Of a DNA stretch of 64,000 nucleotides, positions 25,669 through 34,900 are shown in pieces. The position numbers and the translations under genes are program-made. The stretch's first letter is position 1; the number at the start of each line of letters is the position of its first letter. The notes below the pieces were generated by a model. It worked only from the letters and a program-made list of their open reading frames with translations, did not search any database and was not told where the DNA came from. This DNA is from DASZWJ01 sp963813895 (GTDB lineage Bacteria; Pseudomonadota; Gammaproteobacteria; JAURND01): contig CAWFAS010000004.1 of NCBI GenBank assembly GCA_963813895.1, positions 124,001-188,000 of the forward strand. Reading direction: 5' to 3'.

Positions 25669-25737
25669 ACAGCAAAACACTTCTGAATCCGAGCCTAAAT
25701 CTACCATTGAACTAGATTCCATTGTATTTTTACCCTA

Positions 25738-26028
25738 AGGCTCTGTAAAACAATAACTTATCTTTTTAGCGCCCAGCTGAGGCTCAGTTTTGCAGGCGGG
25801 AGGGTGTAGAAAAATGCGCGCATAGTCGACGGAACGTCGTCCCGGCAGGAAGCCGGGATCCAGGGCGCAGGAAAGCGAAACTTTCACATCCTGTGATCTG
25901 GATCCCGGCTTCCATGCCGGGACGACTGCGTCGGTTGTTCTATGTAAGTGTTTTTCTATCCCCTCCCGCCTGCGAAGATGGGTCTTAGATGGGATGTTAA
26001 AAAGATAGGTTATTGTTTTACAGAGCCT
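25738..26028. repeat. MITE-like palindrome (CTGTAAAACAATAACTTA ends), copy 2, carrying a nested repeat
   Basis: The ends AGGCTCTGTAAAACAATAAC and their complement match the copy at 12490-12685. The inner words GCAGGCGGGA, ATGCGCGCATAGTCGACGG and GTTGTTCTATGTAAGTG match too. In its centre, where the other copy reads straight through GGAACGTCGGTTG (in reverse), about 80-90 bp of a second palindrome of the GTCGTCCCGGC type is present. It lies in the 25330-26474 region, which holds no intact gene. Confidence 0.85.
25844..25928. repeat. Nested GTCGTCCCGGC palindrome inserted in the MITE-like repeat
   Basis: GTCGTCCCGGCAGGAAGCCG and GATCCCGGCTTCCATGCC / GGGACGAC form the arms, separated by a GGCGCAGGAAAGCGAAAC/CACATCCTGTGATC centre. 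A short version occurs at 26348-26377. Longer relatives with other GC arms occur at 31850-31935, 45452-45581 and 52871-52987. Confidence 0.75.
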
Positions 26029-26045
26029 AATTATGCAAAAGTTTT

Positions 26046-26340
26046 TTATATCCTACAAATGCCGGCTAAATTATAATTAAAAGATGGGGCATCTTCCCAG
26101 CTTAGTGGAATGCCAGCCAATTTTTCAAATTCCGTTTCGCTGCCTAGTGGGTTACTTTAGCGAAACATCTCAGCTTCTATCGGGTCTGGCTACGGTCTTA
26201 ACCGTGATAGGTTTTTCTTCATCCTTTTTAGGCCGATATTTTTTAAAACATTGTGAAAATAAACTCATTAGCTCACCCATAAATTGCTCCGTTTGTGCCA
26301 AGATTTGTTCGATCTGATTGAGTAAAAAGGCAGGAATAGT
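26046..26340 (-). pseudogene. Remnant of an unknown gene
   Basis: The minus strand holds two protein-like pieces in different frames: LNQIEQILAQTEQFMGELM continuing to FKKYRPKKDEEKPITVKTV and a stop (26170-26340), then GSETEFEKLAGIPLSWEDAP to a stop at 26046. Together they look like the tail of a decayed gene, broken by a frameshift and a stop. The family is not recognised. The 5' side runs into a short palindrome at 26348-26377. Confidence 0.4.
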
Positions 26341-26347
26341 CGACTTG

Positions 26348-26377
26348 TCGTCCCGGCAGGAAGCCGGGACGACTATG
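26348..26377. repeat. Short GTCGTCCCGGC hairpin
   Basis: GTCGTCCCGGCAGGAAGCC folds on GGCTTCC-like sequence ending CCGGGACGAC. Flanking words (GTCGAC before, GTCGGTTGTTCT after) equal those flanking the nested repeat at 25844-25928, which suggests a common origin. Confidence 0.65.
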
Positions 26378-26474
26378 TCGGTTGTTCTTATTTCGAGTTT
26401 TTACGATTGAAGATCGGACGAAGATTGGTGCAAAATGGACCGTTCTAACACCTAAATATCAAACGCTTCAGGTA

Positions 26475-27395
26475 TTATACTGAACAAATTAAGTTTCTAT
26501 AATCGTCGAGCATTGTTAAGGTAATATCGTGTTTAAGCATCATATCTAAAAGTGGATCAACGTTTAATGGCAGCTCTAGTTTCATACTCTTTGCAAATTG
26601 AATACGCGAGTCAGGAGGAACTACTGGGATTTTTCTCAATTTATAAACCATGTCTTCAATAAAATCAACATCCACAGGCGAATTAATTGCAGAAGCTGCC
26701 AGAATGATTTCTTTTTGTAATTGATTTCTTTGTTTGTCTAAATTTCGGTCGCTTAATATTTCTGGAAAACTCTTTCCCTCAATAGCAGCTAGGATATAAA
26801 AAGGGATATTTAAAGCAAGCTTGGTTAACTGCACAGATTTAATATTGGTAACCAAGTTAATTTCTAAACCAGCTTCCTCAAGTAAAGCTTTTATTCTTAT
26901 ATCCTTTGGCTCAATAGCCATTTCTGAATTTTTATAAGAATAACGGCCTAATCTAGCACTATGTCCAAACTCATGTCGTAGGCTAAAAGGCGCAATGTTT
27001 GTTACTTTAATCCAACAAGCACCACTATATAACGGAACGTCTGGCATGATGTCTGCTATTTCTTTCTCAAAGCCTAAACCATTCTGCAACAGAACAATAG
27101 CGGTATTTTTTAAACATAGTTTCGGCAAATAATTGATTAAGCTACTATTTTGGCTTGCTCTAGAGGCTAATATAATAATCTCAGATGGAGCAATACCTTC
27201 GATATCATTATATATATTCAGTCTATCAGCTTGAAAAACTTTATTTGTTTCAACATCTAGAATATTAATTTCATTCTTGTTGATCTCCGGATAGGTATTT
27301 CTTACCAATAAAGATATTTCATGGTGTGTATACTTCGCAAAAAGCGCAGCCAAATAAGAATCAAGCTGATCAGATCCAATAATTGTAATTCTCAT
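26475..27395 (-). CDS. 2-dehydropantoate 2-reductase-like (ApbA/PanE family) protein
   Basis: A 306-residue NADPH-dependent reductase of the ketopantoate reductase family. The Rossmann N terminus reads MRITIIGSDQLDSYLAALFA, with the GxGxxG loop degenerate (GSDQLD). Further landmarks are IILASRASQN, LLQNGLGFEKEI, and the C-terminal domain with LTKLALNIPFYILAAI, the usual catalytic-lysine region. It is the last minus-strand gene downstream of the NRPS-PKS genes and is followed by repeat-filled DNA. It may serve pantothenate (hence CoA and phosphopantetheine) supply, or reduce a keto group of the cluster product. The altered nucleotide loop makes a non-canonical role possible. AGGA precedes the ATG. 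Confidence 0.75.
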   Translation of the reverse strand: MRITIIGSDQLDSYLAALFAKYTHHEISLLVRNTYPEINKNEINILDVETNKVFQADRLNIYNDIEGIAPSEIIILASRASQNSSLINYLPKLCLKNTAIVLLQNGLGFEKEIADIMPDVPLYSGACWIKVTNIAPFSLRHEFGHSARLGRYSYKNSEMAIEPKDIRIKALLEEAGLEINLVTNIKSVQLTKLALNIPFYILAAIEGKSFPEILSDRNLDKQRNQLQKEIILAASAINSPVDVDFIEDMVYKLRKIPVVPPDSRIQFAKSMKLELPLNVDPLLDMMLKHDITLTMLDDYRNLICSV

Positions 27396-27421
27396 ATTTT
27401 TCCTGATATGTTAAAAAATTC

Positions 27422-27748
27422 CTAAGTGTATCGAGTGTAACTTTGAGCCAGATTTTCAAAATCTAACACTACGGCCTCCTCCACTATTGGCATGAGCCGG
27501 GTTTTGATAAAAGCTTGATGCAAAGGATGTTCTTGGTATATATAACGATCTTCTTTATTAGCAAATGTCATTATAAAGCAATGACCATATATTTTATTGT
27601 TAATATTAGCAATATCATTTTCTCCAAATTGGTAAGAAACGATTTGGGGAATTTGTTTTTGCAAACCCCCCAGCTCAAGAAGAATAGAATTAGCTTCACT
27701 AGAAGATAATTTTGATGAGAAATTAAAAAAAATTGTATGATAATACAT
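27422..27748 (-). CDS. Dabb (stress-responsive A/B barrel) domain protein
   Basis: A 108-residue single-domain protein. It starts with YHTIFFNFSSKLS, then LGGLQKQIPQIVSYQFGEN, the FIMTFANKEDRYIYQEHPLH segment and a final PIVEEAVVLDFE. This is the pattern of Dabb ferredoxin-like barrels. Relatives include cyclases such as olivetolic acid cyclase and also uncharacterised stress proteins. GAGG lies before the ATG. It lies between the ketopantoate-reductase-like and SnoaL-like genes in the same direction as the NRPS-PKS genes, so a role in folding or cyclising the polyketide chain is possible but unproven. Confidence 0.72.
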   Translation of the reverse strand: MYYHTIFFNFSSKLSSSEANSILLELGGLQKQIPQIVSYQFGENDIANINNKIYGHCFIMTFANKEDRYIYQEHPLHQAFIKTRLMPIVEEAVVLDFENLAQSYTRYT

Positions 27749-27798
27749 GATTACCTCATAAACATATTAGCAAAAAAATAGCAACTTAAATAAGGTCA

Positions 27799-28176
27799 TT
27801 ATCTATCCCACATTGCAGCACATTTATCATCATCAACCATGAACCATAACTCTTTAATTTTGTCACCAACAAACCGTTTCTCAACCATAATATGGATTTG
27901 ACGACGTCTTCCTGTCTCTTTTTCCGTAACCTCACGCGTTAATCGAGCAAAAGTACGATCTCCACTGGCTATTAAAGATTCAACGTTAGTTTTTATATCT
28001 GAATGCTGAGCAACAAAATCACACATAGAAGCTTTTAATGAGGCAATAGTTAAATCTCGACCATTAAAATGACAAATGGCATCCGTATGATAATGGCTAT
28101 CAACAGCAGGACAATTGCCACTAGCAAAAATATCTGTATATAGAGATCTTGCAATCTCAATCATTTTATTTTCCAT
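27799..28176 (-). CDS. SnoaL-like (NTF2-fold) protein
   Basis: A 125-residue NTF2-like protein. MIEIARSLYTDIFASGN, YHTDAICHFNGRDLTIASL and the strand pair DRTFARLTREVTEKET / IHIMVEKRFVGDKIKELWFM follow the SnoaL polyketide-cyclase/isomerase-like pattern. I chose the ATG at 28176 because TTGGAG precedes it; the frame is open to 28197. It is adjacent to the Dabb gene. NTF2-fold proteins near polyketide synthases often cyclise or isomerise the chain, but many others have no known activity. Confidence 0.62.
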   Translation of the reverse strand: MENKMIEIARSLYTDIFASGNCPAVDSHYHTDAICHFNGRDLTIASLKASMCDFVAQHSDIKTNVESLIASGDRTFARLTREVTEKETGRRRQIHIMVEKRFVGDKIKELWFMVDDDKCAAMWDR

Positions 28177-28242
28177 TTTAGTCTCCAAATAAACCACACT
28201 GAACCTCGTGTGCAGGTATCAAAATAATAATTATTATTTTAT

Positions 28243-29865
28243 TTAAGTCATCTCACTCGCATCCGTAGGTCCTAACCCTATAGAAGATTGCCTTTCCTCA
28301 GTCGGCACGATTAACTTTATATTTTTATCCGCTGTCAGTTTTGCGACTTCATACTTTGATTCTTTATGAAAGAAACTTTGCGATGAACGACCCGGGGATG
28401 AACTTCTATTTATTTTACGGTCTATTTCCAAAATAGATTTATCATTGAATCTAGCGATGTCTGTCTTCATTCTACCCATCAAATCTATAGTGAGTGTTTT
28501 TTTGGATTTAGCTTGCATATCAGCTATAAAACTATTTATGGCCCAATAATCAGTAGCAAAACCACTAATTAAGGCACTTATTACAAATATAGGTTTGTAA
28601 AATTCGCTATTATCAATATATTCTTCATTTAATTCAGCACGCGGGGTTGAAGAACTAAGCGCTGTAATGAAAATCAATAAATCCAAAAATTTTGATATTA
28701 CTGAACGCGCAGTTATGTCAGAACAACTCGTACTAGGAATAACATTTTTATTAGTGAGTAATTTTTTTCCCCAATCAAAAAAATTTTCAAAACTTAGTTT
28801 ACTGGCATAAGACGATAAGGCGGCAAGCCCTAAATAGGAGCAAACGCCGAATGTATGGGCTGAGTGAGCTCGAAAGTTTTCATCTTGAACGTTGAAATAA
28901 TCCCAAAGTGCATCAGATACTGCTACCCCAAGAGGATAGGATGCATAGGGAGTAAGAGCTCCAACGCCAACTCCTAAGAAACCAAAAAAATTTTTAATTA
29001 AACTATCCGCTACCGCGGGAGAACTTGATGCAGTTCTAATATTAAAAATAAGCTTTATTCTTTCTACCAAACGACTCTCTTCTAATTGAAAACTACCCTC
29101 TTTATCGTTAAGCGCAACAATACCTTGATTTCCATCTTCAAAAGCCGTAGACCAAAAACGGTTTATTTCTTCTTCATTAAAAGCTTTAACTATATTAATT
29201 GAGTTTTGTAATTGAGTGACTAGCTTAGATCTTATATTGCGAATTAAGGCTTTTTCTTCATCGGAAAATTTATTCAATATACCGTTCATCAAAGGGGCAT
29301 ACCCGGTGATCAACTTATTTAATGACCAAGCTCTAACTGTCGAAAGAGACAGAAACGTGGGTATATCCAGAATCAATGCACCATAACCCATATATTTGGA
29401 AAAAAATTCATGTGTTATATAGACAGTGGGTGTAGAAGAAATCGCACCCGTTGCAAGGATTGCAGAATTATAAGCAAGCTTGCCTACACTGCTCACATCA
29501 AAATCTTTTTTGGATAATGTTTTAGTAGATTGTGGCGTATCAACCAGAAAATCACTCCATACATTGGCTGAAATCCTAGCTGATAATGCAATAAGTGCTA
29601 CAGCGGCAGTTGCACCAAAATAAACACCAAAAATATTACGTGAAATATAATCATCAACATTTGCCATATCTGCTACATACAAACCAAAATTATAACCTAA
29701 AGGAGCAGTAATAAAACTGGAAATTCCACCACACACCAATCCAGCAACCCTCGCTACTTTCTGTCTTCCAACAGGTTTAATATCTTGTGGTGTTGCCAAA
29801 TTGTTTTTAATCCATTCTAAAGTTGGACTTAGCATGGTCTCATTTGATTCAACTCGTAGTTCCAT
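28243..29865 (-). CDS. Unknown multi-pass membrane protein with an internal duplication
   Basis: 540 residues with several hydrophobic helices. Two similar halves are visible. Residues about 44-106 (ISSFITAPLGYNFGLYVAD, FGVYFGATAAVALIALSAR) match about 298-363 (GALTPYASYPLGVAVSDAL, FGVCSYLGLAALSSYAS). Residues 126-155 (ILATGAISSTPTVYI) match 388-417 (IFITALSSSTPRAEL). The offset is about 255-262 residues. The C-terminal 90 residues are soluble and polar, with RSSSPGRSSQSF. No family is recognised. AGGAGATTTAA precedes the ATG. It lies downstream of the MFS exporter in the NRPS-PKS direction. It might be an immunity or transport factor, or an unrelated effector-like protein. Confidence 0.55.
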   Translation of the reverse strand: MELRVESNETMLSPTLEWIKNNLATPQDIKPVGRQKVARVAGLVCGGISSFITAPLGYNFGLYVADMANVDDYISRNIFGVYFGATAAVALIALSARISANVWSDFLVDTPQSTKTLSKKDFDVSSVGKLAYNSAILATGAISSTPTVYITHEFFSKYMGYGALILDIPTFLSLSTVRAWSLNKLITGYAPLMNGILNKFSDEEKALIRNIRSKLVTQLQNSINIVKAFNEEEINRFWSTAFEDGNQGIVALNDKEGSFQLEESRLVERIKLIFNIRTASSSPAVADSLIKNFFGFLGVGVGALTPYASYPLGVAVSDALWDYFNVQDENFRAHSAHTFGVCSYLGLAALSSYASKLSFENFFDWGKKLLTNKNVIPSTSCSDITARSVISKFLDLLIFITALSSSTPRAELNEEYIDNSEFYKPIFVISALISGFATDYWAINSFIADMQAKSKKTLTIDLMGRMKTDIARFNDKSILEIDRKINRSSSPGRSSQSFFHKESKYEVAKLTADKNIKLIVPTEERQSSIGLGPTDASEMT

Positions 29866-29883
29866 TTAAATCTCCTGATATTA

Positions 29884-30066
29884 AGGGGTTGTGCAATAAT
29901 AACTTTTCACTTTTAGCACTCATCTTAGGCTCATCTTTGAACGCTTTTTCCCTAAGAAAAACGCTTACATAGAACGACTATGCGCACATTTTTCTTAGGG
30001 ATAAAACATTCAAAGATGAGCCTAATATAAGCATTAAAAGTGAAAAGTTATTATTGCACAACCCCT
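29884..30066. repeat. MITE-like palindrome, diverged copy 3
   Basis: A 183-bp inverted repeat with ends AGGGGTTGTGCAATAATAAC and its complement. Its plan is the same as in the 12490 and 25738 copies: an AATAACTT end, a TTTTAGC box, a TAGGCTCATCTT box, then CTTACATAGAACGACTATG in the centre. It sits between the membrane protein and the MFS gene, and its end touches the MFS stop codon. Confidence 0.85.
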
Positions 30067-31549
30067 AATTATTATTTGCATTTCTAATGAGAAAAAAGGA
30101 AAGAAAGAAGCCAACAAGCGACATTAAAACACACATCCACATAATATTGGAAAATGCATACATAAAAGCAGAAGCGCTGTTGTTCAGTGTTGCAAACCCC
30201 GTATCAACGTGTTTCACAATATAACGTTGCGAAAATAATTGAACGAGGATAGTGCTTATAGAAACACCAATTGCACCAGCAATCAGCGTATTTGTAAAAA
30301 AAATTCCAGAAGCTATTCCTTTTTTTTCATGAGGGGCGGAAGAAAGAGCAATTGAAGTTGTACAACTGAAATTTAAAGCGGTTGAAATTCCCGCCATAAC
30401 CAAAGGGATCATTAAATATATTTTTTCAGGATTTTGATCCCATCTAGACAATAAATAAAACGAGAAAATAATCCCAAAAAAACTGACAGCAATAAGTTTT
30501 TCAGTTCCGATCTTATGCGACCATTTACCAACAACTGGAGAAAATAAGGCAAACGGCACTGTCAAAAAAAGCAGCATACCGCCGGCTTTTATTGGGGTCA
30601 TATGTAGTATATTTAACAGGTACAACGGGACTATGAGCAACAGTATAAAATAAGCGTATTGATACAACATTCTAACCAGGTTAACGATTAAAAATGACCG
30701 TTCAAACAATAAAGTAAAATCCATGATAGGATTTTTAGATTTTTTTTCTACATAGTAGAGTAGACCAAACAAAATAAATAACCCAAGGCACAAAAAAACT
30801 AATAACGAAAAATTTAGTTTGTGCTGCTGGACCATACTTAAAATGAACATAAGACTGAATAAGCTCATTGCTAATAATACGGCACCAATATAATCAATGC
30901 CTAACGCGCTTTTTGTATCTGTGACTTCATCTTTTTCTATAAAAATAATTGCTATTAAAAGAGCTAATAGTATAAATGGTATATTTATAAAAAATATCCA
31001 ACGCCAGTTTAAATATTGCAATAACAATCCGCTTAGAGAAGGACCAACAATCTGAGAAAGGCCAAGTACAGTTATATTAATACTCACAGCCAACCCAACT
31101 TGTTTTCCCCGAAAAACCTTGGTCACAACTACCATACATAACGGCAAACTAAAAGCAAAAGCGATTCCTTGTAAAATCCTTGCTAATATGAGCATTGACA
31201 AACTCTGAACACAACCCGCCAAAAATAATGATATTACCCATACAACTAAACTCAGGACAAAAATACGCTTGGTACCAAACATATCGCCCATCCTGCCACC
31301 TAAAATCATAAACATCCCGGAGGTGATGATATAACTACTAATAACCCAGGGAATGATGCTGATATTTGCATTCAAGCTGTGAGCAATGGCGGGTAGAGCC
31401 AAATTAACAGAGGTCAAATTAGAATTTGCAATAAATATAGTTAGGCTGGTCGCAACGAGTACCCCCCATTTTTTGGCATTTTGTAAAAAAATCAATCCTT
31501 TTATTAGTTTAAAAAAGACGGGGTTGTAACTTAATTTATAAGAAAACAT
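30065..31549 (-). CDS. MFS drug exporter (DHA2/EmrB-QacA type, 14 membrane spans)
   Basis: A 494-residue major facilitator. About 14 hydrophobic spans start at about 30. Family motifs include LGGRMGDMFGTKRIF (motif A), LARILQGIAFAF, and motif C-like GPSLSGLLLQYLNWRWIFFINIPF, typical of proton-driven DHA2 drug efflux pumps. It lies directly downstream of the terminal PKS on the same strand, separated by a palindromic repeat. This makes it the likely exporter and self-protection pump of the NRPS-PKS product. AAGGTAAAATGAA precedes the ATG at 31549. Confidence 0.88.
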   Translation of the reverse strand: MFSYKLSYNPVFFKLIKGLIFLQNAKKWGVLVATSLTIFIANSNLTSVNLALPAIAHSLNANISIIPWVISSYIITSGMFMILGGRMGDMFGTKRIFVLSLVVWVISLFLAGCVQSLSMLILARILQGIAFAFSLPLCMVVVTKVFRGKQVGLAVSINITVLGLSQIVGPSLSGLLLQYLNWRWIFFINIPFILLALLIAIIFIEKDEVTDTKSALGIDYIGAVLLAMSLFSLMFILSMVQQHKLNFSLLVFLCLGLFILFGLLYYVEKKSKNPIMDFTLLFERSFLIVNLVRMLYQYAYFILLLIVPLYLLNILHMTPIKAGGMLLFLTVPFALFSPVVGKWSHKIGTEKLIAVSFFGIIFSFYLLSRWDQNPEKIYLMIPLVMAGISTALNFSCTTSIALSSAPHEKKGIASGIFFTNTLIAGAIGVSISTILVQLFSQRYIVKHVDTGFATLNNSASAFMYAFSNIMWMCVLMSLVGFFLSFFLIRNANNN

Positions 31550-31617
31550 TTCATTTTACCTTTGGAATAGAATATAAAAATGGTCACAGAAACATTTTAA
31601 CTAGTTTATTCGTAGCC

Positions 31618-31821
31618 ATTCACCAAATTCAGGGAAATGTCATTCCCGCTGGCACAATTTGGAGCGAACGTGTTGATCTTTCAGGCGGGAACCTATAACC
31701 CAATTGTTAACTGCACCTGGCAGTTTTAATGGAAAGGTAGGCAATAGGTTCCCGCTTGAAAGTCCATCATTCTTGGATAGTTCTGTAAAGCGGGAATGAC
31801 AATTCTCGAAGGTGCTGAATA
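31618..31821. repeat. Long imperfect inverted repeat between the terminal PKS and the exporter
   Basis: CATTCACCAAATTC...GTCATTCCCGCT pairs with AGCGGGAATGAC...GGTGCTGAATAG. An inner pair, CAGGCGGGAACCTAT / ATAGGTTCCCGCTTG, also matches. It fills the 31550-31857 gap, with no gene, and could uncouple expression of the exporter from the megasynthases. Confidence 0.7.
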
Positions 31822-31849
31822 GTTACGTTTATTCAAATATTGATATTTT

Positions 31850-31935
31850 GTAACTGCTCACACCATAGCCAGCTCAGTCCCGTCGTCCCGCTCCCGGATC
31901 AAGTCCGGGAGCGGGACGACGGAGTGAGTAGTAAC
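31850..31935. repeat. GTCGTCCCG palindrome that encodes the end of the terminal PKS
   Basis: Ends GTAACTGCTCACACCATAGC and GTGAGTAGTAAC flank a GTCGTCCCGCTCCCGGA / TCCGGGAGCGGGACGAC stem. The PKS reading frame enters the element and uses a TGA inside it. The same outer sequence (with GGCTATGG) is found in the copy at 45452-45581. Confidence 0.8.
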
Positions 31936-34900
31936 GAAATTTTCTTTTATCAACAAAGCTATATTTTTTAAATTTGAACCTGTCATTATAGAATAATGAT
32001 CAGCTTCGCATAATACTTGACGCATATTAACCGCGTGCTCATTCCAGCCATTATGCATTTTGATTGACCCGAAAATCGATTTTTCAGAGGCATTCATTTC
32101 AATTTTAAGCTTAGAGGGTTTAGTCGCATTAAAAAGCACTACTTTACCATGGTACTTACCCGCTCTATAGCTTCTCAGCATATCTAACTCTGCAGGATAT
32201 ATTTGTAATAACTTATTTTTATATTCAGCAGGTAATTTCTGAAAAGCGAGGTCTTCTTCCAAACCATAAAATAAAGAATCTAAATTTTTTGCTTGAATCT
32301 CGGATGTGTTATTGAATAAAAAGCTATCAATCATAAATACATTCATTACCTGATCGCCCATCTCAGTAAGAAGAAAGGCGATTTCATAAGCAATAGTCCC
32401 ACCTAGCGACCACCCTCCTAAATAATATGGCCCCGCAGGAACCGTTTTTTTAATATACTGGATGTATAGTTCTGCAAGCTCTCTAATTGAATACAGCAAG
32501 GAGTTACCGCTGTACAAATTATAGGATTCAACAGCATATAATGGCACATCATCATTAATCAAATTAGCCAGACCATTGTAGGCTTCTGCACCGGCGTGGC
32601 CAGGATGAATCAGAAACAAAGGCACACCTATTTCCTTTTTATTAAATTTTACCAAGGGATTATATTGTGCATATGTTTTTTTACGTTGACTTAAATACCC
32701 AGCCTGCTGACAAATCGTGTTGTTCTCAACAACCCAAACAATCGGAAAATTGGTATTAAATAATTTATTAATTTTCACTACCAGTTGAACAGCCAATAAC
32801 GAATGTCCGCCGAGCTCATAAAAATCTTCATTACTATTGACATTATCAATCCCTAAAACTGATTTCCATACAACCGTTAAATCTTCTACTAGGGTGTTAG
32901 ATTTCACAGCTTCTACACATGAAAAATTCTGTTCGAAGGCTTTATTTGTTTTATCGGAAATGATTTGGACATAACTATTATCAGTAAAATTATTGGATAT
33001 TAAATTTGTGTTAGCCTCTTTTCTAACTAAAGTAGCCTGTTTAATTTTAGGCAAATCAACCCAATACCTGTCACTGCGGAATGGATAAGTGGGCAGTTCT
33101 AATCTAGAACATTTATCCGCACTATATACGTTTTGAAAATTAATGTTCACTCCCGAACGCCATAGCGCAGTTAATGTTTTGGCAATCAATAGATCAGTAT
33201 TTTTATCGTCCGATTGATTAGAGGCAGGAAGTGAAGAAAGAAATAAACTATGATTATTCTTTAAAGACTTTTTTGCCAGAGTACTTAGTGTCTTGCCAGG
33301 ACCAATTTCGAGAAAAATATCTCCTTTATCAGATAAATTTTTTATCCCTTGATTGAAAAGAACTGTCCCACGAAGATGTTGAATCCAATAATCTGGATTC
33401 TGAGCCTCGTGATCGGTTATAAAATTTCCAGTTAAATTGGAGACAACAGGTATTTGAGGCGTATTTAATTTTATCTTTTGAAAAGTGACCTTTAACTCAT
33501 CCATAATAGGTTCCATCATTTCGGAATGAAAGGCATGAGAAGTATTCAAGGCACTATAAGCTATATTTCTTTGCAAAAATGATTGTTCTAGTATTTCAAT
33601 GGAATGAGAGGCTCCCGAAACGACACAAATATCATCTGCATTAACAGCAGCAATTGAAACACCTGGAACCAATAAATCTGTTAATTTTTGTGAATTCAAA
33701 TAAACAGCCAACATTTTTCCTTTAGGCATACTTTGCATCAAACTTGCCCTGACACTTATGAGTTTAAGAACGTCCTCCAGACTGAAAATCCCAGACAAAC
33801 CAGCAGCGACATACTCGCCAAGACTATGTCCAATCATGTATGCAGGATTTACACCCCAAGATAACCAAAGTTTGGCCATTGCATATTCAATAATAAATAA
33901 AGCTGGCTGCGCAAAAACTGTGTCATTTAAGTCATGTTTATTTAAACTGTAATTATCATCAGGATATAACAGCTGCAGCAGGTTAATATCCAGATGCGAA
34001 TTCAATAGCTTTGCACAGTAATCCACCCAATAGCGATAAGTAGGTTCCGAGAAATAAATACTTTTACCCATATTAATATATTGGGAACCCTGACCGGTAA
34101 AAAGAAAAACGATATTTTTCTTAACTCCCATTGGTACATTAACAATAGGACTGATTATATTTTTGTTGTCAGAACAGTTTTTTATTTCATCCATATCGGA
34201 GAAAATTACGGTTTTTCTAAAAGGGAATGATTCGCGTCCTACGTTCATACTAAAAGCTACATTGCGAAGATTAATATCAGGATTGTTAACTAATTTCTCA
34301 ATCAATTCTTTTTCTTTTTGCTCCAAAGTTTCCTGTGATTTTGCAGATAGACATAATATATTTGTCTTTCGATCAGATGGGATTACCGTATGTGATGGGG
34401 CTTCTTCTAATATAATATGCGCATTAGTCCCACCAATACCAAATGAACTGATACCTGCTATTCGCGTCATATTTTCTACGATCCAAGGTTTTGTCGCACT
34501 ATTAACAAAAAAGGGTGTATTCTCAAAATGAATATTTGTATTAGATGATTTAAAGTTTATGCTTGCCGGCAATATTTTTTTCTTTAGTGCGAGAATAGTT
34601 TTTATAAGTCCGACTATGCCCGATGCAACGTCTAAGTGGCCTATATTTGTTTTGACAGAGCCAATAGCACAAAAATCTTTTTTATTGGTAGTTCTAGAAA
34701 AAGCGTTCGTTAGTCCTGCTATTTCAATAGGATCTCCCAACAAAGTACCCGTACCATGTGTCTCTACATAAGTGATGGCATTAGCAGTTATACGTGCCAT
34801 ATTTATTGCCTCAGCAATTACATCAGCTTGCTTTTGGATACTGGGAGCAGTATATCCAATCTTACAATTTCCATCATTATTTATAGCAGTACTTTTTATT

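Noticed and set aside
26084..26317. 77-codon plus-strand frame
   Set aside because: The opposite strand carries better protein-like fragments in the same place, so this is probably a shadow of a decayed minus-strand gene.
31618..31935. CRISPR-like array, considered because of repeated GC words
   Set aside because: The repeats are inverted and single, without regular direct repeats and spacers.
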